Shown: positions 1 to 5,222 of the stretch, piece by piece
How positions within the stretch are numbered: position 1 is the first letter of the stretch
How the letters are laid out: each line of letters opens with the position of its first letter
Assembly: GCA_023433965.1 (NCBI GenBank)
Contig: JAEYTQ010000269.1
Span: forward strand, 1-5,598
From: Pseudomonadota bacterium
GTDB taxonomy: Bacteria > Pseudomonadota > Alphaproteobacteria > Rhizobiales > Xanthobacteraceae
Reading direction: 5' to 3'
Length of the DNA: 5,598 nt
Translations under genes and position numbers: made by a program
Notes under the pieces: model-generated
Told to the model about the DNA's origin: nothing
Database searches by the model: none
The model's input: only the letters and a program-made list of their open reading frames with translations

Positions 1-167
1 CCTCCTACCGGGTCTATGCCAAGAAGATCCCGACCAAGGACGGCGACTACACCATGGACCACACCGCGCTGATCTACCTGATGGACCGCGAGGGCAGGTT
101 CGTCTCGCCGTTCAACCTGAAGCGCACGCCGGAAGAGGCGGCGGCGGATCTGAAGAAGGATCTCTGA
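1..167 (+). CDS. SCO family protein, C-terminal end (partial, 5' end outside window)
   Basis: The open frame enters from the left edge (first full codon at position 3) and stops at TGA 165-167, showing the last 54 residues. The tail matches the C-terminus of SCO1/SenC/PrrC thioredoxin-fold proteins: a Tyr-Thr-Met-Asp-His-Thr stretch, then a YLMDREGRFV strand, then an FNLKRTPEEAAADL helix. The His at bases 60-62 corresponds to the family's conserved copper-ligand histidine; the partner CxxxC motif would lie upstream, outside the window. SCO proteins are membrane-anchored and face the periplasm, where they deliver copper to the CuA site of cytochrome c oxidase and may also act as thiol-disulfide reductases. 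The family assignment is by recognition of this short tail. Whether CxxxC and the membrane anchor are intact cannot be seen. Confidence 0.85.
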   Translation, partial: SYRVYAKKIPTKDGDYTMDHTALIYLMDREGRFVSPFNLKRTPEEAAADLKKDL

Positions 168-177
168 TCCGTCCGTC

Positions 178-202
178 ATGGCCGAGGTGACGATCCGGCC
201 AT
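178..202 (+). terminator. Small hairpin after the SCO gene, possible terminator
   Basis: A perfect 7-bp inverted repeat (ATGGCCG at 178-184, CGGCCAT at 196-202, 11-nt loop) begins 10 nt after the SCO stop codon. It has no T-tract on either side, so it is not a classical intrinsic terminator. It may slow or protect the 3' end of the SCO transcript. Position supports the call; structure only weakly. Confidence 0.35.
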
Positions 203-233
203 AATCGGCGCTCGCCTTCCCGCTTGGATGGGC

Positions 234-239
234 TATAAC
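234..239 (+). promoter_or_regulatory. Possible -10 box for the solute-binding protein gene
   Basis: TATAAC matches the TATAAT consensus at 5 of 6 positions and stands out in otherwise GC-rich sequence. It sits 14 nt before the ATG at 254, so the leader would be very short. No convincing -35 hexamer is present at 15-19 nt spacing, and no clear Shine-Dalgarno precedes the start, so this is a weak call. Confidence 0.25.
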
Positions 240-253
240 GCCCTCCGATCCCA

Positions 254-1225
254 ATGAAATCCGTTCATTCCCGGCCGATGGCTTCATCGCAACAGGCGAA
301 ATCGTCCAAATCTGCCCGTCGCTTGCTGACCGGGCTGGCCTTCGTCCCGTGCCTGCTGTTGGGCCTTTTCTTGGGCCTGCCCGGCGCGAATGCCCAGGTG
401 CCCGCCAAGCAGCCCCCGGCGGCGCCTCAGGCGCCGCCGCAGGTTGCGCCTCAGGCCGCCCCGCAGGCCGTGCCCGGCTTCTGGGACCCCCGGCGGCGTC
501 CCGAACGGCCGGACCTGTCGCGCTTGACCGTGATCCGCTTCCTGACCGAGACCGACTATCCGCCGTTCAACTACACCGGCGCGGACGGCAACCCGGCCGG
601 CTTCAACGTCGATTTCGCCCGCGCCCTCTGCGAGGAGATCAAGGTCACCTGCACCGTGCAGATGCGCCGCTTCGAGACGCTGGTGGACGCGCTCACCTCC
701 AACCGGGGCGACGCCATCATCGCCTCGATGGCGGTAAGCCCGCAGCTGCGCGCCCGCGTCGACTTCACCGATCCCTATTATCGCGTGCCGGCGCGCTTCG
801 TCTCGCGCAAGGACGCGGTGATGCCGGAGATCCGGCCCGAATATCTCGAGGGCAAGAAGGTCGGCGTCGTCGCCGGCTCCGCGCATGAAGCGTATCTGAA
901 GGCGATGTTCACCGACGCCGAACTGCATCCCTATCCCAGTGACGATGCGGTGCGCGCGGCTTTGCGCAAGGGCGAGGTCGATTTCATCTTCGGCGACGCC
1001 ATCTCGCTGGCGTTCTGGATCAACGGCACCGATTCCGGCGATTGCTGCGCCTTCTCCGGCGGTCCCTTCGTCGAGAGCCGCTTCTTCGGCGAGGGCATCG
1101 GCATCGCCGTGCGCAAAGGCAATGACGTGCTGCGCCAGGCCCTGAACTGGGCGATGTTCCGGGTCTGGGAAAAAGGCCGCTACACCGACCTGTGGCTGCG
1201 GTATTTCTCGGTGAGCCCGTTCTAG
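254..1225 (+). CDS. Periplasmic solute-binding protein, family 3 (transporter substrate-binding domain)
   Basis: This 323-residue protein has a long signal peptide: basic residues around 16-24, a hydrophobic core at about 25-42, and a likely cleavage after Ala-Asn-Ala (45-47). A Pro/Ala/Gln-rich linker follows at about 48-75, then one SBP_bac_3 domain from about 90 to the end. Family marks include DYPPFNY (101-107), a FETLVDALTSNRGD helix (140-153), FTDPYY (171-176), and Asp248, which aligns with the aspartate that holds the ligand amino group in amino-acid binders. The arginine that normally holds the ligand carboxylate appears to be Leu165, so the ligand may not be an ordinary amino acid. 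Four Cys in the mature part (126, 133, 264, 265) could form disulfides. No permease or ATPase gene adjoins it, so it may serve a distant ABC transporter or act as a sensor. ATG 254 is chosen because it gives the full signal; ATG 278 would also keep the hydrophobic core. Neither has a clear ribosome site. Confidence 0.9.
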   Translation: MKSVHSRPMASSQQAKSSKSARRLLTGLAFVPCLLLGLFLGLPGANAQVPAKQPPAAPQAPPQVAPQAAPQAVPGFWDPRRRPERPDLSRLTVIRFLTETDYPPFNYTGADGNPAGFNVDFARALCEEIKVTCTVQMRRFETLVDALTSNRGDAIIASMAVSPQLRARVDFTDPYYRVPARFVSRKDAVMPEIRPEYLEGKKVGVVAGSAHEAYLKAMFTDAELHPYPSDDAVRAALRKGEVDFIFGDAISLAFWINGTDSGDCCAFSGGPFVESRFFGEGIGIAVRKGNDVLRQALNWAMFRVWEKGRYTDLWLRYFSVSPF

Positions 1226-1234
1226 TCAGTGATC

Positions 1235-1334
1235 GTCATTCCGGGGCGCGCAAAGCGCGAACTATGGTGCGCAGTTGCGCACCTGAGAATCTCGAGATTC
1301 CGGGTTCGATGCCGGCGCATCGCCCCGGAATGAC
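1235..1334 (+). repeat. 100-bp palindromic intergenic repeat element
   Basis: The ends form a perfect 14-bp inverted repeat: GTCATTCCGGGGCG at 1235-1248 and its exact complement at 1321-1334. Inside are two more perfect dyads: an 8-bp arm pair GGTGCGCA/TGCGCACC at 1266-1273 and 1276-1283, and a 14-bp palindrome at 1287-1300 centred on CTCGAG. The layout, with outer arms reading GTCATTCCGGGGCG, matches a repeat I recognise as common between genes in Bradyrhizobium and Rhodopseudomonas. It begins 9 nt after the solute-binding gene stop and ends before the likely lysK promoter. It could fold at the 3' end of the upstream transcript. It carries no coding content that I can support. The structure is seen directly; its family and its role are recall and inference. 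Confidence 0.85.
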
Positions 1335-1347
1335 ATCAACCGTTCTT

Positions 1348-1375
1348 TTGCATTCTGCCCGGAAATCGCTATTTT
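1348..1375 (+). promoter_or_regulatory. Weak candidate promoter for lysK
   Basis: A TTGCAT hexamer at 1348-1353 and TATTTT at 1370-1375 lie 16 nt apart, in the most AT-rich part of the gap. Transcription would begin roughly 18 nt before the lysK ATG, just after the palindromic repeat. The hexamers match the sigma-70 consensus only at about 3 of 6 and 4 of 6 positions, so this rests mainly on location. Confidence 0.27.
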
Positions 1376-1385
1376 CCGCGGCCCC

Positions 1386-1390
1386 GGAGG
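1386..1390 (+). promoter_or_regulatory. Shine-Dalgarno site of lysK
   Basis: GGAGG lies 9 nt before the ATG at 1400. This strong site fixes the lysK start and argues against later ATG codons such as the one at 1421. Confidence 0.8.
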
Positions 1391-1399
1391 CCTTTCTTT

Positions 1400-3043
1400 A
1401 TGTCCGTTAACGACCACAGCATGACCCCGAGCGATCTGCGTGCGCTCGCCGAACAATCCAACGCCTGGCCGTTCGAGCAGGCGAAGGCCATCGTCGCGCG
1501 GCTGAAGAAAAGCCCGAAGGACGAGGTGCTGTTCGAGACCGGCTACGGTCCCTCCGGACTGCCGCATATCGGCACGTTCGGCGAGGTCGCGCGCACCTCG
1601 ATGGTGCGCCATGCCTTCCGCGTGCTCACCGAGGACAAGATCAAGACGCGCCTGCTGGCCTTCTCCGACGACATGGACGGCTTCCGCAAGGTGCCGGACA
1701 ACGTGCCCAACAAGGAGATGCTGGCTCAGCATCTCGGCAAGCCGCTGACGCGGGTGCCGGATCCGTTCTCGAACGAGTACCCGTCGTTCGGCCACCACAA
1801 CAATGCGCGGCTGCGCGCCTTCCTCGATCATTTCGGCTTCGACTACGAATTCGCGAGCTCGACCGACTATTACACCTCGGGCCGCTTCGACGCGACGCTG
1901 CTGAAGATGCTCGCCGCCTACGACAAGGTGATGGAGATCATCCTGCCGACGCTGGGTCCCGATCGCCGCGCCACCTATTCGCCGTTCCTGCCGATCAGCA
2001 AGATCAGTGGTGTCGTGCTGCAGGTGCCGATGATCCGGCGTGACGTCGCGGCCGGCACGGTGACCTATGTCGACCCCGACACGAACCAGGAGGTCGAGAC
2101 ATCCGTCACCGGCGGCAACGTCAAGTGCCAGTGGAAGGCCGACTGGGCGATGCGCTGGGTCGCGCTCGGCGTCGACTACGAGATGGCCGGCAAGGATCTG
2201 ATCGATTCCGTGAAGCTGTCCGGTGCGATCGCCAGGGCGCTCGGCGCCACGCCGCCCGAAGGCTTCAACTACGAGCTCTTCCTCGACGAGAAGGGGCAGA
2301 AGATCTCGAAGTCGAAGGGCAATGGCCTCACGATCGACGAATGGCTGCGCTACGCCTCGCCGGAATCGCTGTCGCTGTTCATGTATCGCGAGCCCAAGGC
2401 GGCCAAGCGGCTGTATTTCGACGTCATCCCGCGCAACGTCGACGATTACCAGCAGTTCCTCGACGGCTTTCCAAAGCAGGACGGCAAGCAGCAGCTCGGC
2501 AATCCGGTCTGGCACATCCACAGCGGCAAGCCGCCGAAAGGCGACATGCCCGTCACCTTCCAGCTTCTCCTGACGCTGGTGTCATCGTCGAACGCGGAGA
2601 ACGCCGAGACGCTGTGGGGCTTCATCGGCCGCTACCGTCCCGGTGTGAGCCCGCAGACACATCCGAGGCTGGACGCGATGGTCGGCTACGCCATCAATTA
2701 TTATCGGGACTTCGTCGCGCCGACCAAGCAGTTCCGTGTGCCCACGGATATCGAGCGCGCCGCACTGCAGGACCTGCGCGATGCGCTGTCGCAGCTGGCG
2801 CCGGACGCCTCCGCCGAGGACATCCAGAACGTCGTCTACGAGATCGGCCGCCGCGAGCCGTTCCTCGACCAGGTCAAGAAGGGCAAGGACGGCCGTCCCG
2901 GCGTCACGCTGGATTGGTTCAACATGCTCTACCAGGTGCTGCTCGGCCAGGAGAAGGGCCCGCGTTTCGGCTCCTTCGTCGCGGTGTATGGCGTGCAGAA
3001 CGCAGTCAACATGATCGACGGCGCGCTGGCCCGGTCAGCGTAA
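1400..3043 (+). CDS. lysK: Lysine--tRNA ligase, class I (LysRS-I)
   Basis: This cytoplasmic enzyme activates lysine with ATP and charges tRNA-Lys. The 547-residue protein shows both class I ATP-binding signatures: the HIGH-type motif as PHIGTF (55-60) within a [10 protein letters not shown] stretch, and the KMSKS-type loop as KISKSKGNG (301-309). Between them lies the class I LysRS core, including [11 protein letters not shown] (91-101), the substrate-pocket region [10 protein letters not shown] (129-138) and WKADWAMRW (245-253) followed by AGKDL (263-267). The C-terminal helical part (about 340-547) is the region that recognises the tRNA anticodon end in this family. Length is usual for bacterial members. 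There is a single Cys (243), so the Cys-rich metal-binding element described in archaeal enzymes appears absent. This class is unrelated to the class II lysS product found in most bacteria and is typical of many alphaproteobacteria. The start at 1400 follows a strong GGAGG. It is apparently transcribed alone, facing the carbonic anhydrase gene. Confidence 0.97.
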   Translation: MSVNDHSMTPSDLRALAEQSNAWPFEQAKAIVARLKKSPKDEVLFETGYGPSGLPHIGTFGEVARTSMVRHAFRVLTEDKIKTRLLAFSDDMDGFRKVPDNVPNKEMLAQHLGKPLTRVPDPFSNEYPSFGHHNNARLRAFLDHFGFDYEFASSTDYYTSGRFDATLLKMLAAYDKVMEIILPTLGPDRRATYSPFLPISKISGVVLQVPMIRRDVAAGTVTYVDPDTNQEVETSVTGGNVKCQWKADWAMRWVALGVDYEMAGKDLIDSVKLSGAIARALGATPPEGFNYELFLDEKGQKISKSKGNGLTIDEWLRYASPESLSLFMYREPKAAKRLYFDVIPRNVDDYQQFLDGFPKQDGKQQLGNPVWHIHSGKPPKGDMPVTFQLLLTLVSSSNAENAETLWGFIGRYRPGVSPQTHPRLDAMVGYAINYYRDFVAPTKQFRVPTDIERAALQDLRDALSQLAPDASAEDIQNVVYEIGRREPFLDQVKKGKDGRPGVTLDWFNMLYQVLLGQEKGPRFGSFVAVYGVQNAVNMIDGALARSA

Positions 3044-3049
3044 CAGCGT

Positions 3050-3133
3050 GTAGCCCGGATGGAGCGAAGCAAAATCCGGGATTCTCGCAGCGGAAAGACT
3101 TTCCCGGATTGCGCTTCGCTCCATCCGGGCTAC
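3050..3133. repeat. 84-bp near-perfect inverted repeat between convergent genes, likely bidirectional terminator
   Basis: The arms at 3050-3070 and 3113-3133 are exact 21-bp complements (core TAGCCCGGATGGAGCGAAG). After a 2-by-2 mismatch, a further 9 bp pair (3073-3081 with 3102-3110), leaving a 20-nt loop. RNA from either strand would fold into a hairpin of about 30 bp. The element starts 6 nt after the lysK stop and ends 11 nt before the carbonic anhydrase stop on the other strand, filling the gap. There is no T-tract, but such a hairpin could block read-through in both directions or protect both 3' ends. I recognise the TAGCCCGGATG-type arm as a dispersed repeat seen in Bradyrhizobium and other proteobacteria. 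It is distinct in sequence from the element at 1235-1334. Confidence 0.88.
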
Positions 3134-3144
3134 GAATCTCCGGC

Positions 3145-3897
3145 TCAAATCGAGCGCAGCACGTAGCGCCGGTTGTCCTTCTGTACCGGCCTTGCATTCA
3201 TCGGGTACAGCTTTGCAAACGCGGCGACGTCGGCGGCCGAGACCTGGATCGGCGTGGTCAGCAGCAGCCATTCGACCGTTTCCGAGCAAGGCGGCGTCGT
3301 CAGCGAGCCGGGATAGCGGTAATAGCTGAGCCGCTGCGGCAACAGGGCGTGCGGATCGATGCCGGCATCGGCTTTCACCGCGGGGCCTTCCGCCGCCGGC
3401 ATGGTCCTGACGATCTTGCCGAAGGCCGGGTTCGGCCTGCCCTCGGCCATCAGCACGCCGACCACGGCGAGCCCACCGGCCTCGTTGCGATGGACGAAAT
3501 GCGCCTCCATCGGAAAATTCCTGCCGCCGATCATGTGCTCGCTCGGGCGGTGGAAGTGCACCTGTAGCAGCTTGTATTTGACGTCGCCGAGCATCAGCGT
3601 GCTGTCCTCGGCGAAGTTGAGCTGGATCGTATGCCCGTTGTTGACGATGGTGTCGGCGCTCTTGCCCCAGTTCAGCTTCAGGACCGGCAATTGCGACTTG
3701 ATCGATCCCTCGATGTCGATCGGCGATTGCTGCAAGCCGACCGCGCAGGCCTTGTTGGCCGCATCGAGATCGCCCCATTGGGCCGGGCCGCCGGCGCCTT
3801 CATAACTCCAATGCGCGCCTTCGGCGGCAAAGGCCGGTTTGCACAACGGACAAAGCGCGAGGCCAGCGAGGGCCTTCAATGCGTGACGACGATTCAT
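3145..3897 (-). CDS. cah: Alpha-class carbonic anhydrase, exported (probable Tat substrate)
   Basis: This zinc enzyme interconverts CO2 and bicarbonate in the periplasm. Counting from the chosen start, the 250-residue protein has the three zinc histidines: His114 and His116 in LLQVHFHRPSEH, and His133 in EAHFVH. It also has the conserved Glu120, the QQSPIDI motif (56-62), and GSLTTPPC (197-204), whose first Thr corresponds to Thr199 of human CA II. Cys51 and Cys204 are placed for the disulfide usual in bacterial members. The signal peptide begins MNRRHALKAL, a twin-arginine-like motif, with probable cleavage after AFA (22-24), so it is likely exported folded. The signal also contains a CPLC (16-19). 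The frame is open upstream to 4011, but those residues hide the signal peptide; ATG 3895-3897 has a GGGGA site and is preferred. It is convergent with lysK and lies 132 bp downstream of the repressor gene on the same strand. Confidence 0.95.
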   Translation of the reverse strand: MNRRHALKALAGLALCPLCKPAFAAEGAHWSYEGAGGPAQWGDLDAANKACAVGLQQSPIDIEGSIKSQLPVLKLNWGKSADTIVNNGHTIQLNFAEDSTLMLGDVKYKLLQVHFHRPSEHMIGGRNFPMEAHFVHRNEAGGLAVVGVLMAEGRPNPAFGKIVRTMPAAEGPAVKADAGIDPHALLPQRLSYYRYPGSLTTPPCSETVEWLLLTTPIQVSAADVAAFAKLYPMNARPVQKDNRRYVLRSI

Positions 3898-3903
3898 CGT
3901 ATT

Positions 3904-3908
3904 TCCCC
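3904..3908 (-). promoter_or_regulatory. Shine-Dalgarno site of the carbonic anhydrase gene
   Basis: On the minus strand GGGGA lies 6 nt before the ATG at 3897-3895. It decides the start in favour of the codon that exposes the twin-arginine signal rather than the upstream ATG at 4011. Confidence 0.65.
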
Positions 3909-4029
3909 AAGAAAAAGCCGAAAGCCGTAGTATCGGGGGGAACCTATGCGAGAGCGCCGGTGAGTCGCAATGGAGGTCGGGACGAGCGCGGTCCGCAGGA
4001 ATGCGGGTCACGAGACGTAGAGGCCATCA

Positions 4030-4659
4030 TCACTGGGTCGCCCACACGATCCGCGCGATCCACGCCACCTCGCCCGACGCCATCGTGCGCACGGCCTGCG
4101 ATGCATCGAGCGACTGCAGCTCCAGGGCCTTTGCGGTACGGCGCCTCAGCGTCGCGATCGTCACCTCGCCCACCTTGCTCCGCACCACCACGCCGTCACC
4201 CTTGCGCAGCGGCGCGCCGGGCGAAACCAGGACGATGTCGCCGTCGCGATAGACCGGTGTAAGCGCATTGCCGGAGATCCCCAGAGCAAAGGCGCGGTCC
4301 TCCTCGGCGGTGGGGAGCGCAATTTCGCTCCAGCCCCTCCGGGATGGACGGCCGGCCTCGTCGAAGGCGCCGCTCGTGCCGGCCAGCGCGAACCCGAGCA
4401 ACGGGACCGAGCGGCCCCCGCCCGCGTCGTCGCCATCGATCAACCTGGCAAAGCTGTCGATCGAGGCGTCGGCCGCGGCCAGCGCTTTCGCGATCGATTC
4501 GGTCGAGGGCCAGCGTTCGCGGCCGTCGGCGGTGACGCGCTTGGACCTGTTGAAGGTCGTAGGGTCGAGCCCGGCCCGCTTGGCAAGGCCCGAGGGCGAC
4601 AATCCGGCACGCGCCGCCAGCCGATCCAGCGCGGCCCAGATCTGGTCGTGAGTCAGCAT
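4030..4659 (-). CDS. HTH transcriptional repressor with S24 (LexA/CI-like) domain lacking the Ser-Lys dyad
   Basis: This 209-residue protein is a predicted DNA-binding regulator. Residues 5-75 form an XRE-like helix-turn-helix (LSPSGLAKRAGLDPTTFNRS at 20-39, probable recognition helix around 32-40), followed by WPSTESIAKAL. Residues 85-209 resemble the S24/LexA C-terminal domain: VPLLGFALAG (85-94) with Ala93-Gly94 where LexA-type self-cleavage sites lie, then TPVYRDGDIVLVSP (134-147), RKGDGVVVR (152-160) and a conserved-looking IARIVWATQ end. In active members the motifs read GDSM and VxVK. Here they read GNAL (130-133) and VTIAT (166-170), so the nucleophile Ser and the general-base Lys are both Ala. 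It probably dimerises but cannot cut itself. Targets are unknown; autoregulation through the divergent gap is plausible. The start is set at MLTHDQIW because the domain begins there; ATGs at 4686 and 4707 would add 9 or 16 uncharacteristic residues. No start has a good ribosome site. Confidence 0.88.
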   Translation of the reverse strand: MLTHDQIWAALDRLAARAGLSPSGLAKRAGLDPTTFNRSKRVTADGRERWPSTESIAKALAAADASIDSFARLIDGDDAGGGRSVPLLGFALAGTSGAFDEAGRPSRRGWSEIALPTAEEDRAFALGISGNALTPVYRDGDIVLVSPGAPLRKGDGVVVRSKVGEVTIATLRRRTAKALELQSLDASQAVRTMASGEVAWIARIVWATQ

Positions 4660-4711
4660 CCTCTGCGCTTTGGCCTGTCTGACCATGCAAGGTCCAGCCC
4701 GTCGCAACTCA

Positions 4712-4742
4712 GGAAAACTGTCCTCGAATCAACCGGTTTTCC
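4712..4742. promoter_or_regulatory. Candidate operator: GGAAAAC-N17-GTTTTCC inverted repeat
   Basis: A perfect 7-bp inverted repeat (4712-4718 and 4736-4742, 17 nt between) lies 53 nt upstream of the repressor start, in the divergent gap. Its right half adjoins the 8-bp palindrome AACCGGTT (4731-4738). Half-site centres are 24 bp apart, a little over two helical turns, so a dimer or tetramer could bind one face. A chance origin is possible, and no binding partner is shown. Confidence 0.3.
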
Positions 4743-4752
4743 GCTTTTCGCG

Positions 4753-4775
4753 CAAGTGGCGGCGGCTAACACTTG
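4753..4775. promoter_or_regulatory. Candidate operator: CAAGTG-N11-CACTTG
   Basis: A perfect 6-bp dyad (4753-4758 and 4770-4775), with half-site centres 17 bp apart, overlaps the start of a possible -35 element (TTGAGT, 4773-4778) for the rightward transcript. A repressor bound here would block that promoter. A 6-bp dyad can easily arise by chance in a gap this size. Confidence 0.25.
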
Positions 4776-4801
4776 AGTTCGGAAGGGGCGGCCTTTACGG
4801 T
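4773..4801 (+). promoter_or_regulatory. Weak candidate promoter for the DUF952-pyrD transcript
   Basis: TTGAGT at 4773-4778 matches the -35 consensus at 4 of 6 positions; TACGGT at 4796-4801, at 17-nt spacing, matches the -10 consensus at 3 of 6. If used, it gives a leader of about 70 nt containing the hairpin at 4801-4827 and the A-rich tract at 4831-4862. The call is tentative. Confidence 0.22.
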
Positions 4802-4862
4802 CGCGGCCGGGTTTCGAGGACCCGCGAGACACCAAAAAACTCAAAAGACTCAAAGAACAAAC
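4801..4862 (+). other. Structured, A-rich 5' leader before DUF952-pyrD
   Basis: TCGCGG (4801-4806) pairs with CCGCGA (4822-4827), with an alternative inner pairing of GGGT (4809-4812) with ACCC (4820-4823). This is followed by an A-rich stretch, 4831-4862, with only about 10 G/C in 32 bases and a 7-nt direct repeat ACTCAAA (4839-4845 and 4848-4854) at 9-nt spacing. The following GTG start at 4878 has only AAGG (4863-4866), 11 nt away, as ribosome site. An unstructured A-rich tract could instead serve as a ribosomal protein S1 landing site. The composition is seen; the role is inferred. Confidence 0.4.
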
Positions 4863-4877
4863 AAGGCTGCGGTAGCG

Positions 4878-5222
4878 GTGGTCAAGATCTACAAAATCTG
4901 TCCGGCCTCGGCCTGGCGCGAGGCGGAGCGGCAGGGTACCTACCAGGGCAGCGCGGATGACGCGCGCGACGGATTCATCCATTTCTCGACCGCAGCCCAG
5001 GTTCCCGAGACCCTGCGCAAGCACTATTTCGGGCAGCGTGCACTGTTCCTGGTCGAGGTCGACGGCGACGCGCTCGGCAGCGAGCTGCGCTGGGAGCGCT
5101 CCCGCAATGACGAGCTGTTTCCGCATCTCTATGGCGAGCTCGATCTCGGCGCAGTGATCGCCGTGATGAACCTCAACATGCGCTCCGACGGCAGTCATGA
5201 AGTTCCGGAGCTTGCTCCGTGA
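4878..5222 (+). CDS. DUF952 domain protein
   Basis: This 114-residue cytoplasmic protein spans the whole DUF952 domain: [13 protein letters not shown] at the start, [12 protein letters not shown] (31-42) with the family's invariant-looking His35, [13 protein letters not shown] (54-66), LRWERS (70-75) and [10 protein letters not shown] (79-88). The biochemical role of the family is not established. The GFIHFST strand is reminiscent of the first motif of ADP-ribosyltransferase-like folds, but I can only suggest that relationship. GTG 4878 is chosen because it gives the usual MVKIYKI start. The frame is open back to a TTG at 4773, but the extra 35 residues (Gln/Thr/Lys-rich) look like translated leader. 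The stop overlaps the pyrD start by 4 nt (GTGA), so the two genes are almost certainly co-transcribed and translationally coupled, a pairing I also recall from other alphaproteobacteria. Confidence 0.88.
   Translation: MVKIYKICPASAWREAERQGTYQGSADDARDGFIHFSTAAQVPETLRKHYFGQRALFLVEVDGDALGSELRWERSRNDELFPHLYGELDLGAVIAVMNLNMRSDGSHEVPELAP
5207..5210 (+). promoter_or_regulatory. Shine-Dalgarno site of pyrD
   Basis: GGAG lies 8 nt before the GTG at 5219, inside the last codons of the DUF952 gene. It supports GTG 5219 as the pyrD start and hence the 4-nt overlap. Confidence 0.65.

Noticed and set aside
284..928. A 214-codon minus-strand frame opposite the solute-binding protein gene
   Set aside because: The plus-strand frame has a signal peptide and clear family motifs. 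The minus-strand product is repetitive Arg/Gly without a recognisable domain.
1262..2521. A 419-codon open frame on the minus strand, antisense to lysK
   Set aside because: It lies almost wholly opposite the strongly supported lysK gene. Its product is Arg/His/Val-rich without recognisable motifs, as expected of a shadow frame in GC-rich coding DNA.
2125..3567. A 480-codon plus-strand frame spanning the end of lysK, the repeat and part of the carbonic anhydrase gene
   Set aside because: It crosses a gene boundary, a hairpin repeat and an antisense gene, and its composition is Arg/Ala/Gly-rich low complexity. It is explained by third-position GC bias.
3942..3970. Possible minus-strand promoter for the carbonic anhydrase gene (TTGCGA and ATAGGT, 17 nt apart)
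   Set aside because: Spacing is ideal, but the -10 hexamer is poor. Transcription from the upstream repressor gene is also possible across the 132-bp gap. Not strong enough to list as a feature.
3898..4011. Extended N-terminus of the carbonic anhydrase starting at the ATG at 4011
   Set aside because: The extra 38 residues would bury the twin-arginine signal peptide, and the internal ATG has a well-placed GGGGA site.
4773..4877. Extended N-terminus of the DUF952 protein from a TTG at 4773
   Set aside because: The added 35 residues include a Lys/Gln/Thr run encoded by the A-rich leader and are outside the domain. GTG 4878 gives the normal MVKIYKI start.
4660..4877. An alphaproteobacterial LexA box (GAAC/GTTC with 7-nt spacing) in the divergent gap
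   Set aside because: Only isolated GTTC and GAAC tetramers occur; none are paired at the required spacing, so SOS control is not supported.
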